From: Mesobacillus sp. S13
Lineage (GTDB): Bacteria > Bacillota > Bacilli > Bacillales > Cytobacillaceae
Direction of reading: 5' to 3'
Assembly (NCBI RefSeq): GCF_020422885.1
Contig: NZ_CP084622.1
Coordinates: 4,111,001 to 4,175,000, forward strand
Length of the DNA stretch: 64,000 nucleotides
Shown: one piece after another, positions 38,923 through 48,966 of the stretch
How positions within the stretch are numbered: position 1 is the stretch's first letter
Layout: each line of letters starts with the position of its first letter
Position numbers and translations under genes: made by a program
Notes under the pieces: model-generated
What the model was told of the DNA's origin: nothing
The model's database searches: none
The model's input: the letters and a program-made list of their open reading frames with translations, nothing else

Positions 38923-39180
38923 TTAGTTTTCCTTTTGGATGTATTCAGCAAGCTTCTCCACTGCCTCTTCTTCATCATTGCCTTCAGCGATCAGATTCAC
39001 GGATGCGCCAGCGCTTACAGCTAAGCTCATCAATCCCATGATGCTTTTCGCGTTCACTTTTTTACCGTCTTTCTCGAGAAAAATATCGGATGAGAACCTG
39101 TTTGCTTCCTGCACGAACAATGCCGCAGGACGCGCCTGTAAACCCGTTTTCAACTTCACTTCCACCTGTTTTTCAACCAT
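38923..39180 (-). CDS. crh: HPr-like catabolite repression protein Crh
   Basis: Cofactor of CcpA, 85 residues, identical in length to B. subtilis Crh. The phosphocarrier His15 of HPr is replaced by Gln (TGLQARPAA), so it cannot act in the PTS, while the regulatory Ser46 is present in NAKSIMGLMSL. Start at ATG 39180 behind GAGGAAAAAGCA. Last gene of the yvcI-rapZ-yvcK-whiA-crh operon. Confidence 0.96.
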   Translation of the reverse strand: MVEKQVEVKLKTGLQARPAALFVQEANRFSSDIFLEKDGKKVNAKSIMGLMSLAVSAGASVNLIAEGNDEEEAVEKLAEYIQKEN

Positions 39181-39202
39181 TGCTTTTTCCTCCTCTAGCC
39201 CT

Positions 39203-40150
39203 CTATTTATTTGTAATTTGCCCGGCACGCAGTTTATCGGCTATTTCATCGATCTTTCGCAGCCGGTGATTGATTCCTGATTTGCTGATTGATCCACCGC
39301 TGACCATTTCACCCAACTCTTTAAGGGTTACATCCTGGTAGTCAACACGGAGCTGAGCGATTTCCCTCAGTTTATCCGGCAAAATTTGCAGGCCGACGGT
39401 ATCCCGTATGTAGCGGATATTTTCCACCTGTCTTAATGCAGCACCAATCGTTTTATTCAAGTTAGCTGTTTCACAATTCACGAGACGATTAACTGAGTTT
39501 CTCATATCGCGGACAATCCGGATATCCTCAAATCGCAGCAGTGCATTATGGGCGCCAACGATGTTCAGAAACTCTGTGATTTTTTCTGCTTCCTTCAAAT
39601 AGGTGATGAACCCTTTTTTGCGCTCAAGCGTTTTGCTGTTCAGGCCGAATGTATTCATCAGTTCACATAATGAGTCATTATGCTCCTGGTACATGGAGGC
39701 AATCTCCAAATGATAGGAAGATGTCTCCGGATTGTTCACAGAGCCTCCTGCGAGAAATGCGCCTCTTAAATAAGAACGCTTACAACATTTCTTTTTCACG
39801 AGTTCCGGCGAAATTTCGTGGATTATTTCAAAGCCTTCTCCTAAAATCTTTAAATCCTCCAGAATTTCCCTGGCTGATTCCTTAAGGCGGACAATATAAA
39901 CATTATTCTTTTTCAGCCGCATTTTTTTACGCACCAGCAGCTCGACCTGAACCTGATAACTTTTTTTGATCAAGGTATAGATGCGTCTGGCAATCGCGGC
40001 ATTTTCCGTCTGTATGTCTACGATGAGTTTGCGATTTGAGAAGGAAAGGGAACCATTCATCCGGATTAAAGCGGACAGTTCCGCGTCAGCGCAGCAGCCC
40101 TTCACGTCGATATTCGTGAGTTCCTTTTTTGTTTCCGAAGCGAACGACAC
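39203..40150 (-). CDS. whiA: DNA-binding protein WhiA
   Basis: 315-residue protein linked to cell division and chromosome segregation. N-terminal degenerate LAGLIDADG-fold domain ([15 protein letters not shown] near 115-129, without endonuclease function) and a C-terminal HTH ([22 protein letters not shown] split, about 275-296). The start is GTG 40150 preceded by GGGGGGTGAGAAG; the upstream extension is not supported. Confidence 0.95.
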   Translation of the reverse strand: MSFASETKKELTNIDVKGCCADAELSALIRMNGSLSFSNRKLIVDIQTENAAIARRIYTLIKKSYQVQVELLVRKKMRLKKNNVYIVRLKESAREILEDLKILGEGFEIIHEISPELVKKKCCKRSYLRGAFLAGGSVNNPETSSYHLEIASMYQEHNDSLCELMNTFGLNSKTLERKKGFITYLKEAEKITEFLNIVGAHNALLRFEDIRIVRDMRNSVNRLVNCETANLNKTIGAALRQVENIRYIRDTVGLQILPDKLREIAQLRVDYQDVTLKELGEMVSGGSISKSGINHRLRKIDEIADKLRAGQITNK

Positions 40151-40277
40151 CTTCTCACCCCCCTGGTTATATAGCGCCGGCTTAAGCACAGCAGCTGATT
40201 TTGTCTTTTTCTCTTAGGCGCCTGAAGAATACCAGTGCACCTACCCCAAAAGAGAGACAAACGCTTGCATCCTATAT

Positions 40278-41261
40278 TTACGCGTTATATCTCTTTTTGG
40301 TTTCATCTATTATCATAGAATATAAAATTTCTGAAACTTTTTTTGTATCATGCCTGATGACATTGCCGTCGAGTTCTGCGATTTCATCCTGGACGACTTC
40401 AATTCCAAGTGCCGTCAGCCGGTCAAGGTCAAAATGGACAGGCTGTGCTAACTCCTCTTTATAGCGCAGCTCGACATCCGGCGGGATGGTCTCGCTGTTC
40501 ACAAGAATCGTATCAATAAAAGCACAGTCCATATGGTCATAGATCGCCTTGATATGATCACTGGCGGCAAAATCATGCGTCTCACCTGCCTGTGTCATCA
40601 GATTGCAGATATACACCTTGCGCGCTGTCGCTTTGCACACTTCCTTGCCAAGCCTCTTTACGAGCAAGTTCGGCAGAATACTCGTATACAAACTGCCAGG
40701 ACCGATCACAATCAAGTCAGCTTCCCTGATGGCCTGGAGCGTTTCAGGCAAAGGCTTTACGCCTTCCGGATTCAGGAAGACCCTTTTGATCCTTTTTCCA
40801 GAGTAAGGAATCTTGGACTCGCCCCTGACAATGCTGTCATCCTCCATCACTGCATTCAGCATGACACTCCTGTTTGCTGCCGGCAGTACTTTTCCGCGGA
40901 CATTCAAAACCTTGCTCATTTCCTGAATCGCATGCACAAAGTTTCCGGTGATTGATGTCATCGCAGCAAGGATCAGGTTTCCGAGCGAGTGGCCAGACAA
41001 TTCATTGGCTGTATTGAACCGATGCTGGAACATCTCTTCAATCAGCGGCTCCACATCTGATAGTGCTGCCAGGACATTCCGGATATCACCGGGCGGAGGA
41101 ATATGCATATCCTCCCGCAATCGGCCGGAGCTGCCGCCATCATCTGCGACTGTGACAATCGCCGTAATATCGACAGGGTGCTTTTTCAATCCGCGCAGCA
41201 GGACAGGGAGTCCGGTTCCACCCCCGATGATGACGATTCTCGGCAAACCATCATTCATCAT
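40278..41261 (-). CDS. yvcK: Gluconeogenesis factor YvcK (UDP-GlcNAc binding)
   Basis: CofD-like nucleotide-sugar binding protein of 327 residues needed for growth on gluconeogenic carbon and for cell-shape control in Bacillus. [17 protein letters not shown] at residues 10-26, [14 protein letters not shown], and [13 protein letters not shown] are conserved. It overlaps rapZ by 4 bases (ATGA). Confidence 0.95.
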   Translation of the reverse strand: MMNDGLPRIVIIGGGTGLPVLLRGLKKHPVDITAIVTVADDGGSSGRLREDMHIPPPGDIRNVLAALSDVEPLIEEMFQHRFNTANELSGHSLGNLILAAMTSITGNFVHAIQEMSKVLNVRGKVLPAANRSVMLNAVMEDDSIVRGESKIPYSGKRIKRVFLNPEGVKPLPETLQAIREADLIVIGPGSLYTSILPNLLVKRLGKEVCKATARKVYICNLMTQAGETHDFAASDHIKAIYDHMDCAFIDTILVNSETIPPDVELRYKEELAQPVHFDLDRLTALGIEVVQDEIAELDGNVIRHDTKKVSEILYSMIIDETKKRYNA

Positions 41262-42151
41262 TTTAGAAGTCCCTGCCTTTTATCGATATCACGGTGAGTC
41301 ACACGGGTATGATAGTCTTTTTCGAAAAACTTGGCGATATGTTCAGCCAATGCAACGGAACGATGCTGTCCGCCTGTGCAGCCAATGGCGATGATTAGTT
41401 GCGCCTTTCCTTCCCGCTTATAGTGTGGAAGCATGAAACTAAGCAGATCCGTCACTTTTTCCAGGAACTTGGACGTCTCATTCCATTTTAAAACATATGT
41501 CGACACGTCTTCATCAAGACCAGTTTTCGGACGCATATGCTCTATATAATGCGGATTCGGCAAAAAGCGGACGTCAAAAACCAGGTCGGCATCAATCGGT
41601 ATTCCGTGCTTGAAACCAAAAGACATGACATTCACGGTGAAAATTGTCTTTTTATTCACGGAAAACTCTTCAAGAATTTTTTCGCGGAGATCCTTCGGCT
41701 TCATGCCCGTTGTTTTATAAATAAGCTGCGCCCTTCCCTTCAGCTCTTCCAAAAGCTCGCGCTCAAGCTGGATGCCTTCAAGCGGCAGTCCTGATGGAGC
41801 TAACGGATGTGAACGCCTTGTTTCTTTATAGCGGCGTACTAGTGTGGAATCCTCCGCATCAAGGAACAATACTTGCGGTGTCACCCATGAAGTTTCCGCC
41901 AAATCATCAAGCGCTTTGAATAAAGAGTCAAAAAATTCACGTCCTCGCAAATCCATGACAAGCGCCACTTTGTTCATTTTTGTGCCAGATTCCTTCATTA
42001 ACTCCAGGAATTTCGGGAGCAATGTCGGCGGCAGATTGTCGACGCAGAAGAATCCTAGGTCTTCAAAACTCTGGATCGCGACGGTCTTACCTGCGCCAGA
42101 CATACCTGTTATAATGACGAGCTGGGTATCAGTGCTTGAACCGGTACTCAT
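41258..42151 (-). CDS. rapZ: RNase adapter / nucleotide-binding protein RapZ (YvcJ)
   Basis: P-loop protein of 297 residues. Walker [11 protein letters not shown] (about 15-24), conserved [31 protein letters not shown], and the C-terminal domain ending [17 protein letters not shown]. In B. subtilis YvcJ hydrolyses GTP and affects competence; the RNA adapter role is known from E. coli RapZ. Start at 42151 has GGGGGAAAGAG upstream. Confidence 0.94.
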   Translation of the reverse strand: MSTGSSTDTQLVIITGMSGAGKTVAIQSFEDLGFFCVDNLPPTLLPKFLELMKESGTKMNKVALVMDLRGREFFDSLFKALDDLAETSWVTPQVLFLDAEDSTLVRRYKETRRSHPLAPSGLPLEGIQLERELLEELKGRAQLIYKTTGMKPKDLREKILEEFSVNKKTIFTVNVMSFGFKHGIPIDADLVFDVRFLPNPHYIEHMRPKTGLDEDVSTYVLKWNETSKFLEKVTDLLSFMLPHYKREGKAQLIIAIGCTGGQHRSVALAEHIAKFFEKDYHTRVTHRDIDKRQGLLK

Positions 42152-42181
42152 TTCTCTTTCCCCCTGCAAATTATTATATGA

Positions 42182-42640
42182 TCAGTTTGGATCGAGCCTG
42201 TAGTTGATCAGCTCAAAATCCGGTGTATAAGTAAAGGTGCCATAGATAATTCCTTGTCCATGGACCATGTATTCCAATATGTGATGGTCTCCCGCTGCCA
42301 TTGGCAGGTCTTTGATGTCATCAAACCCATGCCATTCAAGGGTTCCTTCCTCACATTCATCCAGGTTGATTCCATCTGCCTCAGTAGCGTAAAACGTGAA
42401 CATCATCCATTCCGATACGACTTGATCATCTTCCTTGATGACAAATGTAAAAATCCCTTTGATTTGAGGATTGCGAAGATAGATCCCTGTTTCTTCACGG
42501 AATTCCCTGACACACGAATCCTTCACGGTTTCTCCTGGTTCCATTTTTCCGCCTGGAGCCACCCACCAATTTCGGCGCGGCTTTTGCAGCAGTAAAATTT
42601 TTTCATCTTTTACTAAAACACAATTCGTCACTCGCTGCAT
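42182..42640 (-). CDS. yvcI: NUDIX hydrolase YvcI
   Basis: 152-residue Nudix phosphohydrolase, annotated elsewhere as 8-oxo-dGTP diphosphatase. The Nudix box begins GGKMEPGE (about 39) and ends REFREETG (about 61). The C-terminus has WHGFDDIKDLPMAAGDHHIL. The start at 42640 is preferred for its AGAGGTGG site; the frame is open 19 codons further. First gene of the operon leading to crh. Confidence 0.92.
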   Translation of the reverse strand: MQRVTNCVLVKDEKILLLQKPRRNWWVAPGGKMEPGETVKDSCVREFREETGIYLRNPQIKGIFTFVIKEDDQVVSEWMMFTFYATEADGINLDECEEGTLEWHGFDDIKDLPMAAGDHHILEYMVHGQGIIYGTFTYTPDFELINYRLDPN

Positions 42641-43098
42641 CCAATCCACCTCTTTATATGTGCGTGCAATAGGCACGTTAACGTTTTCATGATCCAAGCT
42701 GTTTCAGAGTCCAAACAACATCCAAAATCAGCTTTTACGAAAAAACAATCATGTAAGATAGCCGAACTTTTATTCTTTCCATTATACTATTTTTAGTTTT
42801 TCGCCACAATGAATACAAAGATGATATTTTTGTTAAAGAATGATGAGGAACATTGAATAAGAATTTTAGCATGGATATGGTGTTATAATCCTTTGAAAAA
42901 GCCTGTTTCACTTTTTTGCAAAAAAAAGAGCACAGGATAACCTGTGCCGTCAAAGGATTATATTTTTAAAAGGGGGTCAATTTCTATTCCTATAATACCC
43001 CATGATTGTTTCACTACTGTTACAGTAGAATTAATAAATAATTACGTTTTGTTAATTTATGCCGAGACATGCTGTTTTTACCATAAGCTTGAAAAAAA
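42641..43098. other. Gene-free region with a nested inverted repeat
   Basis: No credible gene. At 42884-42962 perfect 13-bp arms TATAATCCTTTGA / TCAAAGGATTATA enclose 53 bases with an inner hairpin GCACAGG-ATAA-CCTGTGC (42930-42947). On the minus strand the inner hairpin is followed by eight T residues, so it may work as a terminator. Confidence 0.7.
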
Positions 43099-43124
43099 CC
43101 CGCTGATGTGATCCAGCGGGCTTG
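43099..43124 (-). terminator. Terminator after trxB
   Basis: On the minus strand CCCGCTG / CAGCGGG followed by seven T residues. Confidence 0.85.
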
Positions 43125-43133
43125 GCGTCTATA

Positions 43134-44105
<972 letters not shown>

Positions 44106-44231
44106 TCATAATCCGTTAAATTTCGGTTTCATACCATAATTAGTATTTCCTGCCTAAACATATCCTATAAAACAACTGTATCATAGTCCAAAAATATGCT
44201 TAAGTTCACGGAATTGACATACACTTATTCT

Positions 44232-44249
44232 TATACCCTTTAATGTATA
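44232..44249. promoter_or_regulatory. Wide-spaced TATAC/GTATA palindrome upstream of trxB
   Basis: TATAC-CCTTTAAT-GTATA resembles the palindrome of the sodA group but has an 8-bp instead of 6-bp centre. It lies about 150 bp upstream of trxB; relevance uncertain. Confidence 0.3.
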
Positions 44250-44368
44250 CAAAATTCATAAATCCCGTCTTATTGCTAAATAGTACAAACTTCAACCCAA
44301 AAATCCAACGAATCATCCCTTCTTGTTATGCAAGAGCTTATTTGTGAATTTTGATGCCAGCTTCAATA

Positions 44369-44396
44369 TTGACAATTTTGTGAAGGATGATATGAT
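44369..44396 (+). promoter_or_regulatory. Promoter of the thiamine operon
   Basis: TTGACA and TATGAT separated by 16 bases, about 39 bases before the TPP riboswitch. Confidence 0.7.
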
Positions 44397-44434
44397 AATT
44401 TACAGAAAATAAGATTAATAATAGAATTGTTTTA

Positions 44435-44526
44435 CCGCTAGGGGAGCCTTTCGTTAAGGCTGAGATTAAAGTGAAACTTTAAGACCCTTTGAACCTGATC
44501 TGGATCATACCAGCGTAGGGAAGTGG
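44435..44526 (+). promoter_or_regulatory. TPP riboswitch (THI element)
   Basis: The conserved core is clear: GGGGAGCC, CTGAGA near 44460, ACCCTTTGAACCTGATCTGG (44484-44503) and the closing TACCAGCGTAGGGAAGTGG. P1 forms between CCGCT and AGTGG. Thiamine pyrophosphate binding should favour the terminator that follows, switching off the operon from tenA to thiF. Confidence 0.96.
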
Positions 44527-44565
44527 AGTATCTGGAGCATCATGCTTTTATCTTGCTGCCAATAC

Positions 44566-44598
44566 AGCCACTTTCTGCCTGCAGAAAGTGGCTTTTTT
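44566..44598 (+). terminator. Riboswitch-controlled terminator
   Basis: Perfect 12-bp stem AGCCACTTTCTG / CAGAAAGTGGCT, 4-nt loop and T-run between the TPP riboswitch and tenA. Confidence 0.92.
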
Positions 44599-44660
44599 AT
44601 TGGAAAAAACAGCATTCTTCACCATAAGGATGTTGAAAAATTACTTATCAGGAGGTTGTT

Positions 44661-45350
44661 ATGTCTACTTTTACACAGTTGATCCGTCAAGAAGCAAGGG
44701 AAATTTGGGAAGCAAACTTGGACCATCCATTCGTGCAAGGAATCGCAAAGGGAACTTTACCGCTTGAAAACTTCCGTTATTATGTCTTGCAGGATTCTTA
44801 TTACCTTTCACATTTTGCGCGCATCCAGGCCATTGCCGCCTCAAGAGCCGAGGAATTATCAACTACAGCAAAAATGGCGGCCCATGCGCAGGGTACATAC
44901 CAGGCTGAGCTTGGCTTGCATGAACAATTCATAGGTCAGCTCGGTGTCACTAAGGAAGAACTTGAAAACTTCAGACCAGCGCCTACAGCCTATGCGTATA
45001 CCTCCCATCTTTACCGTGTAGCTGCTTCCGGCAGCCTTGGGGAAATCATTGCCGCCATCCTTCCCTGCTACTGGATTTATTACGAAATTGGAGAACAGCT
45101 GAAGCATGCATCGCCTGCAACTCCTATTTACCAGGAATGGATCGCTGCGTATGGAAGCGATTGGTTCAGCGAGCTTGTAAACGAGCAGCTCACCCTCCTT
45201 GATGCCATTGCCGAAAGTGCTTCCGATAAAGAAAGAGAAAGAATGAAGCAGCATTTTATCTACAGCAGCCATTACGAGCTTAGGTTCTGGGAAATGGCCT
45301 GGACACTTGAAGGCTGGTCGGTAAACAACGAAAAAACAATCGTCCAGTAA
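44661..45350 (+). CDS. tenA: Aminopyrimidine aminohydrolase TenA (thiaminase II)
   Basis: Salvages the pyrimidine HMP from degraded thiamine by hydrolysing aminopyrimidines; 229 residues, all helical. Conserved: HPFVQGIAKGTLPLENFRYYV at the start, catalytic Cys in AAILPCYWIYYEIG (about 135), and Glu in ELRFWEMAW (about 213). CAGGAGG precedes the ATG. First gene after the riboswitch. Confidence 0.96.
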   Translation: MSTFTQLIRQEAREIWEANLDHPFVQGIAKGTLPLENFRYYVLQDSYYLSHFARIQAIAASRAEELSTTAKMAAHAQGTYQAELGLHEQFIGQLGVTKEELENFRPAPTAYAYTSHLYRVAASGSLGEIIAAILPCYWIYYEIGEQLKHASPATPIYQEWIAAYGSDWFSELVNEQLTLLDAIAESASDKERERMKQHFIYSSHYELRFWEMAWTLEGWSVNNEKTIVQ

Positions 45351-45377
45351 GCTGGAGATCAGAAGGGGAGATGAAAA

Positions 45378-45959
45378 ATGTCAAAAGGATTAAAACTGAC
45401 AGATATTTTAGTTACTGTCGTGATTTCAATTGCGTTCGGGATTATCTATAAAATTTGGGGGCCACTGTACTACGCGCTCAAGCCGCTAGGGCTCCATCTA
45501 GATCAATTCATCTATGGAATGTGGTTCATCGCTGCAATAGTCGCTTTTCTGGTTATCCGAAAACCTGGCGTTGCTCTTCTTGCCGAGGTAGCCGCTTCAT
45601 CCGGGGAATTCCTGATGGGTTCTGAATTTGGACTTGAGGTATTGATCTACGGCTTTGTCCAGGGATTGTTTGCGGAGTTGGTTTTGATGGCTTTTGGCTA
45701 TAAACGTTCTGGAGTGATTGTTGTCAGCCTTGCCAGTATTGCAGCATGCGCAGGCTCATTGATGATGGACTTTTACAAAGGGTATATCGAAGACCTGGCC
45801 GCGTGGAACCTCGCATTATTAATTGCCATGAGGACTGCAGGGTCCATTCTGTTCTCCGGCCTGCTGGCACTGGGGATTGCAAAAGCGCTGGAGCGGACAG
45901 GAGTTGCAAATATCCTTAGACCAGCTTCTCAAGATGACTTCGATTCATTGAACCAATAA
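45378..45959 (+). CDS. ykoE: ECF transporter S component YkoE (HMP/thiamine precursor)
   Basis: Substrate-binding membrane subunit of an energy-coupling factor importer; 193 residues, about six helices. The N-terminal DILVTVVISIAFGIIYKIWG and LLAEVAASSGEFLMGSEFG stretches are typical of YkoE. In B. subtilis ykoFEDC is a separate TPP-regulated operon thought to take up HMP; here ykoEDC is embedded in the ten/thi operon and ykoF is absent. Confidence 0.92.
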   Translation: MSKGLKLTDILVTVVISIAFGIIYKIWGPLYYALKPLGLHLDQFIYGMWFIAAIVAFLVIRKPGVALLAEVAASSGEFLMGSEFGLEVLIYGFVQGLFAELVLMAFGYKRSGVIVVSLASIAACAGSLMMDFYKGYIEDLAAWNLALLIAMRTAGSILFSGLLALGIAKALERTGVANILRPASQDDFDSLNQ

Positions 45960-45973
45960 ACAGGGGTGATTGG

Positions 45974-47446
45974 ATGCCAATAATATCTTCATTTAAGAAG
46001 CTGAGATTGAAGTTTCCTGGCACGAAAGACCTTCTCTTCAAGGACCTATCCATATCATTTGAAAAAGGAGAAAAAGTGCTCCTGCTTGGTCCTTCAGGAT
46101 GTGGCAAGTCGACTCTGTTACAGGCACTTTCGGGGCTGATCCCAAATTCCGTTGATGTGCCGATTAAATTCGAAAGCAGTATTCATCCTGAATCCTGGGG
46201 GTTTGTCTTCCAGGATCCAGACACCCAGTTTTGTATGCCATATGCGGATGAGGAAATTGCTTTTGTATTGGAAAACATGAATGTTCCCAGAAAACAAATG
46301 CCCAAAAGGATTGACGAACTTTTGTCGCTTGTAGGTCTTGATCTTAAGGACCACCATTCCAGGATCAATACCTTTTCCGGGGGTATGAAACAGCGGTTGG
46401 CCATTGCATCTGTTCTTGCCCTTGATCCAGAGGTCCTGTTCTTTGACGAGCCTACCGCGATGCTCGATCCAGAAGGGACAAAGATGATCTGGGAAACGGT
46501 AAAAACCATATCCACTGATAAGACAGTGATCATCGTAGAGCATAAGATTGAACACGTTATCGACTTTATTGACCGGATCATTGTGTTTGATGCAGCAGGA
46601 ACCATTATTGCCGATGGCAACCCCGAGTCCGTTTTTATTTCCTGCAGAAATGAATTCCTTAAAAATGGAATCTGGTTCCCGGGAGTATGGGATCAGTACA
46701 GAGCACCTTCATCCATTTCAAGCAAGCCAGATTTCCAACTTAAGAAGGAAGTATTTTTAAAAAACTTTATAAGTTTCCGGCATAAAGAAACCAAAATCAA
46801 GATCAAGCATGCTGAAGCGAAGTCTGGCGACTGGATTGCGGTAGCTGGCAAAAACGGAGCCGGCAAAAGTACATTGCTTTTGTCGCTCATCCAACTGCTG
46901 AAAACGGACGGGACCTATCAAGTAAACGGACGGAATATTCGGCGGAATAAGGACATTTCGAGCGAGGCTGGTTTTGTTTTTCAAAATCCTGAACTTCAAT
47001 TCGTTGCGAATACAGTTTTTGAGGAGCTCGCGTTAACTTTCCGGCAAAAACATGATGAACAAGAAACCATTGAGAAAAAGGTTACCGAGCTGTTGATGCT
47101 GTTCAATCTCTCAGACCAAAAAATTCTTCATCCGTACCAGTTATCGATGGGTCAAAAGCGCCGCCTTAGCGTTGCGACAGCTCTTGCCCAGAATCCTGCC
47201 ATCCTTCTTCTTGATGAACCGACTTTTGGCCAGGATTCAAAAAATACATTTGCCCTGCTTGAACTTTTAGAAAGTTACCGAAAAAGCGGGCACATCATTA
47301 TCATGGCCACCCATGATAAGCACATAATCGAGCACTTTGCCACAAAGGTATGGGATGTCATTGACGGTGAAGTGATGGTTAATAACAAAAAGATAGAAGA
47401 AGAAATGGCAATTTCAGCGGAGGCCAGCCATGCATATTCAATTTGA
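45974..47446 (+). CDS. ykoD: ECF transporter ATPase YkoD (fused double ATP-binding protein)
   Basis: Energises the ECF importer. 490 residues with two ABC ATPase domains: Walker A GPSGCGKST (about 38) with signature FSGGMKQR and Walker B EVLFFDEPTA; then Walker A GKNGAGKST (about 294) with signature LSMGQKRR and Walker B AILLLDEPTF. Both Q-loops (FQDPDTQF; FQNPELQF) are ECF-like. It overlaps ykoC by 17 bases. Confidence 0.95.
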   Translation: MPIISSFKKLRLKFPGTKDLLFKDLSISFEKGEKVLLLGPSGCGKSTLLQALSGLIPNSVDVPIKFESSIHPESWGFVFQDPDTQFCMPYADEEIAFVLENMNVPRKQMPKRIDELLSLVGLDLKDHHSRINTFSGGMKQRLAIASVLALDPEVLFFDEPTAMLDPEGTKMIWETVKTISTDKTVIIVEHKIEHVIDFIDRIIVFDAAGTIIADGNPESVFISCRNEFLKNGIWFPGVWDQYRAPSSISSKPDFQLKKEVFLKNFISFRHKETKIKIKHAEAKSGDWIAVAGKNGAGKSTLLLSLIQLLKTDGTYQVNGRNIRRNKDISSEAGFVFQNPELQFVANTVFEELALTFRQKHDEQETIEKKVTELLMLFNLSDQKILHPYQLSMGQKRRLSVATALAQNPAILLLDEPTFGQDSKNTFALLELLESYRKSGHIIIMATHDKHIIEHFATKVWDVIDGEVMVNNKKIEEEMAISAEASHAYSI

Positions 47447-48230
47447 CAATAAAGTGACCTGGCTTCATAAAATCAACCCCAGCGTGAAACTATTGGGAGT
47501 CGCATGCCTGTTTTTTGCTGTCCTGTTCATCCATAACCTGAACGTGATGATCCTCTTCACTTTGGGACCTGCACTATTGTTTCTCTTTTTTACAGGTCAT
47601 CCTTTTAAGCGGATTCTGCTTTTCTCTATTCCATTTCTGCTGATTTTCCTATCGACTTCTTCGTCGATGATCTTGTTCGGGAAGGGAGAATTGACCCTAT
47701 TTAAATGGGGCTTGATCCATATCACACAGGAAAGTCTTTTTAGGGGAATACACCTGGGTTTCAGGGCACTCGTCTATGCGATGCTTGGACTCACCTTCGC
47801 GCTGACGACCAGTCCGGTCCTGCTGTTCTACTCCTTGATGCAGCAGCTGAAGCTGAACCCAAAATATGCATACAGCTTCATGGCAGGCATCCGGTTGATC
47901 CCAATCATGATTGAAGAGGTAGCCACCATCAGATATGCAAGGACGGTCAGAGGAATCCAGAATACCTATACGGTTGGAGGAATTTTATCATCCATCAAAG
48001 GCTATTCCATTCCCCTGCTTTCCCAAAGCATACGCCGCGCATACAGAATCGCGGTGGCAATGGAATCAAAACGGTTCACACAAAGCAGAAAGCGCACCTA
48101 TTACTATGAAATAGGCTTTTCCAGGTACGACCTGCTTTTCATAGCTTACTTCGCCATAATTCTGTCGCTTGTCTTTTACATTTCCGGACATTATCCGCTT
48201 TTCCCTGCAGTCGATGTCCGGTCATTATGA
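47430..48230 (+). CDS. ykoC: ECF transporter T component YkoC
   Basis: Transmembrane coupling subunit of 266 residues. About five helices, and the two coupling-helix motifs typical of EcfT proteins: AxxR-type RYARTVRGIQNTY (about residue 170) and RIAVAMESKRFTQSRKR (about 207-223). It completes the YkoE-D-C importer. After it 109 bases hold an AAGCCAGC/GCTGGCCTT fold-back before tenI. Confidence 0.92.
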   Translation: MHIQFDNKVTWLHKINPSVKLLGVACLFFAVLFIHNLNVMILFTLGPALLFLFFTGHPFKRILLFSIPFLLIFLSTSSSMILFGKGELTLFKWGLIHITQESLFRGIHLGFRALVYAMLGLTFALTTSPVLLFYSLMQQLKLNPKYAYSFMAGIRLIPIMIEEVATIRYARTVRGIQNTYTVGGILSSIKGYSIPLLSQSIRRAYRIAVAMESKRFTQSRKRTYYYEIGFSRYDLLFIAYFAIILSLVFYISGHYPLFPAVDVRSL

Positions 48231-48339
48231 CACCATGATAAGTTTCCCGTCATGCTGCTTTAATTACTAAAAAAACAAGCCAGCCTCCGAATGCTGCAGG
48301 TTCCATGAACACCAATGCTGGCCTTGAGAAAGGTGAATA

Positions 48340-48966
48340 ATGAAAAAACAACTGCATGTCATATCAGACGGAAAGCTCACATTAAAAGCATTTGCCGACA
48401 TTGCCGGGAAAATCAACCCATTCATTGACAGATTTCATTTGCGTGAAAAAAAGCTCACTGCAAAGGAAATCGCCGCGGGAGTCGAAATGCTTCTTAATAA
48501 AGGAATACCTTCCGAAAAAATCGTTGTCAATGATCGAGCCGATGTCGCCTGGTCATATAACACCTGCGTCCAGCTCGCCTATCATAGCCTTCCAATCGCC
48601 CTTGTCAAACAACAATTCCCGGGAATCAGGGCTGGCTGTTCCGTTCATTCATACAGTGATGCCCTTGAGGCAGTAAGAGAAGGTGCAGACTTTCTTCTTT
48701 ATGGCCATATTTTTGAGACTCAGTCAAAAGAGGGCCTGCCGGGGAAAGGCCTTCACGAACTGACAGCGATAAAAGAAATTGTGGATATTCCCGTTATTGT
48801 CATTGGCGGCATTAAGCCTAGAAACGTCGAGTCGGCAATATCGGCCGGGGCAGACGGAGCAGCTGTGATGTCAGGAATCCTTCAATCCAATGATCCCGTT
48901 CATGCCGCTTGGTGCTATTCACAAAAAATCAAGCAAGGAGGTACTCTGCATGAAAAAGACTTATGA
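48340..48966 (+). CDS. tenI: Thiazole tautomerase TenI
   Basis: ThiE-like barrel of 208 residues that aromatises the thiazole phosphate tautomer. FHLREKKLTAKEIAAG (residues about 34-49), IVVNDRADVAW, GCSVHSYSDAL (active-site His as in TenI) and VIGGIKPRNVESAISAGADG. ThiE would need the ribityl-like pyrophosphate site; the HS instead of the ThiE SxH pattern and operon context favour TenI. It overlaps thiO by 17 bases. Confidence 0.9.
   Translation: MKKQLHVISDGKLTLKAFADIAGKINPFIDRFHLREKKLTAKEIAAGVEMLLNKGIPSEKIVVNDRADVAWSYNTCVQLAYHSLPIALVKQQFPGIRAGCSVHSYSDALEAVREGADFLLYGHIFETQSKEGLPGKGLHELTAIKEIVDIPVIVIGGIKPRNVESAISAGADGAAVMSGILQSNDPVHAAWCYSQKIKQGGTLHEKDL

Noticed and set aside
39203..40150. 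WhiA as a second homing endonuclease
   Set aside because: It has a LAGLIDADG-like fold but belongs to the WhiA family with a C-terminal HTH, where nuclease residues are lost.
42735..42953. 72-codon minus-strand ORF before trxB
   Set aside because: It crosses the nested inverted repeat, lacks a ribosome binding site and has biased composition.
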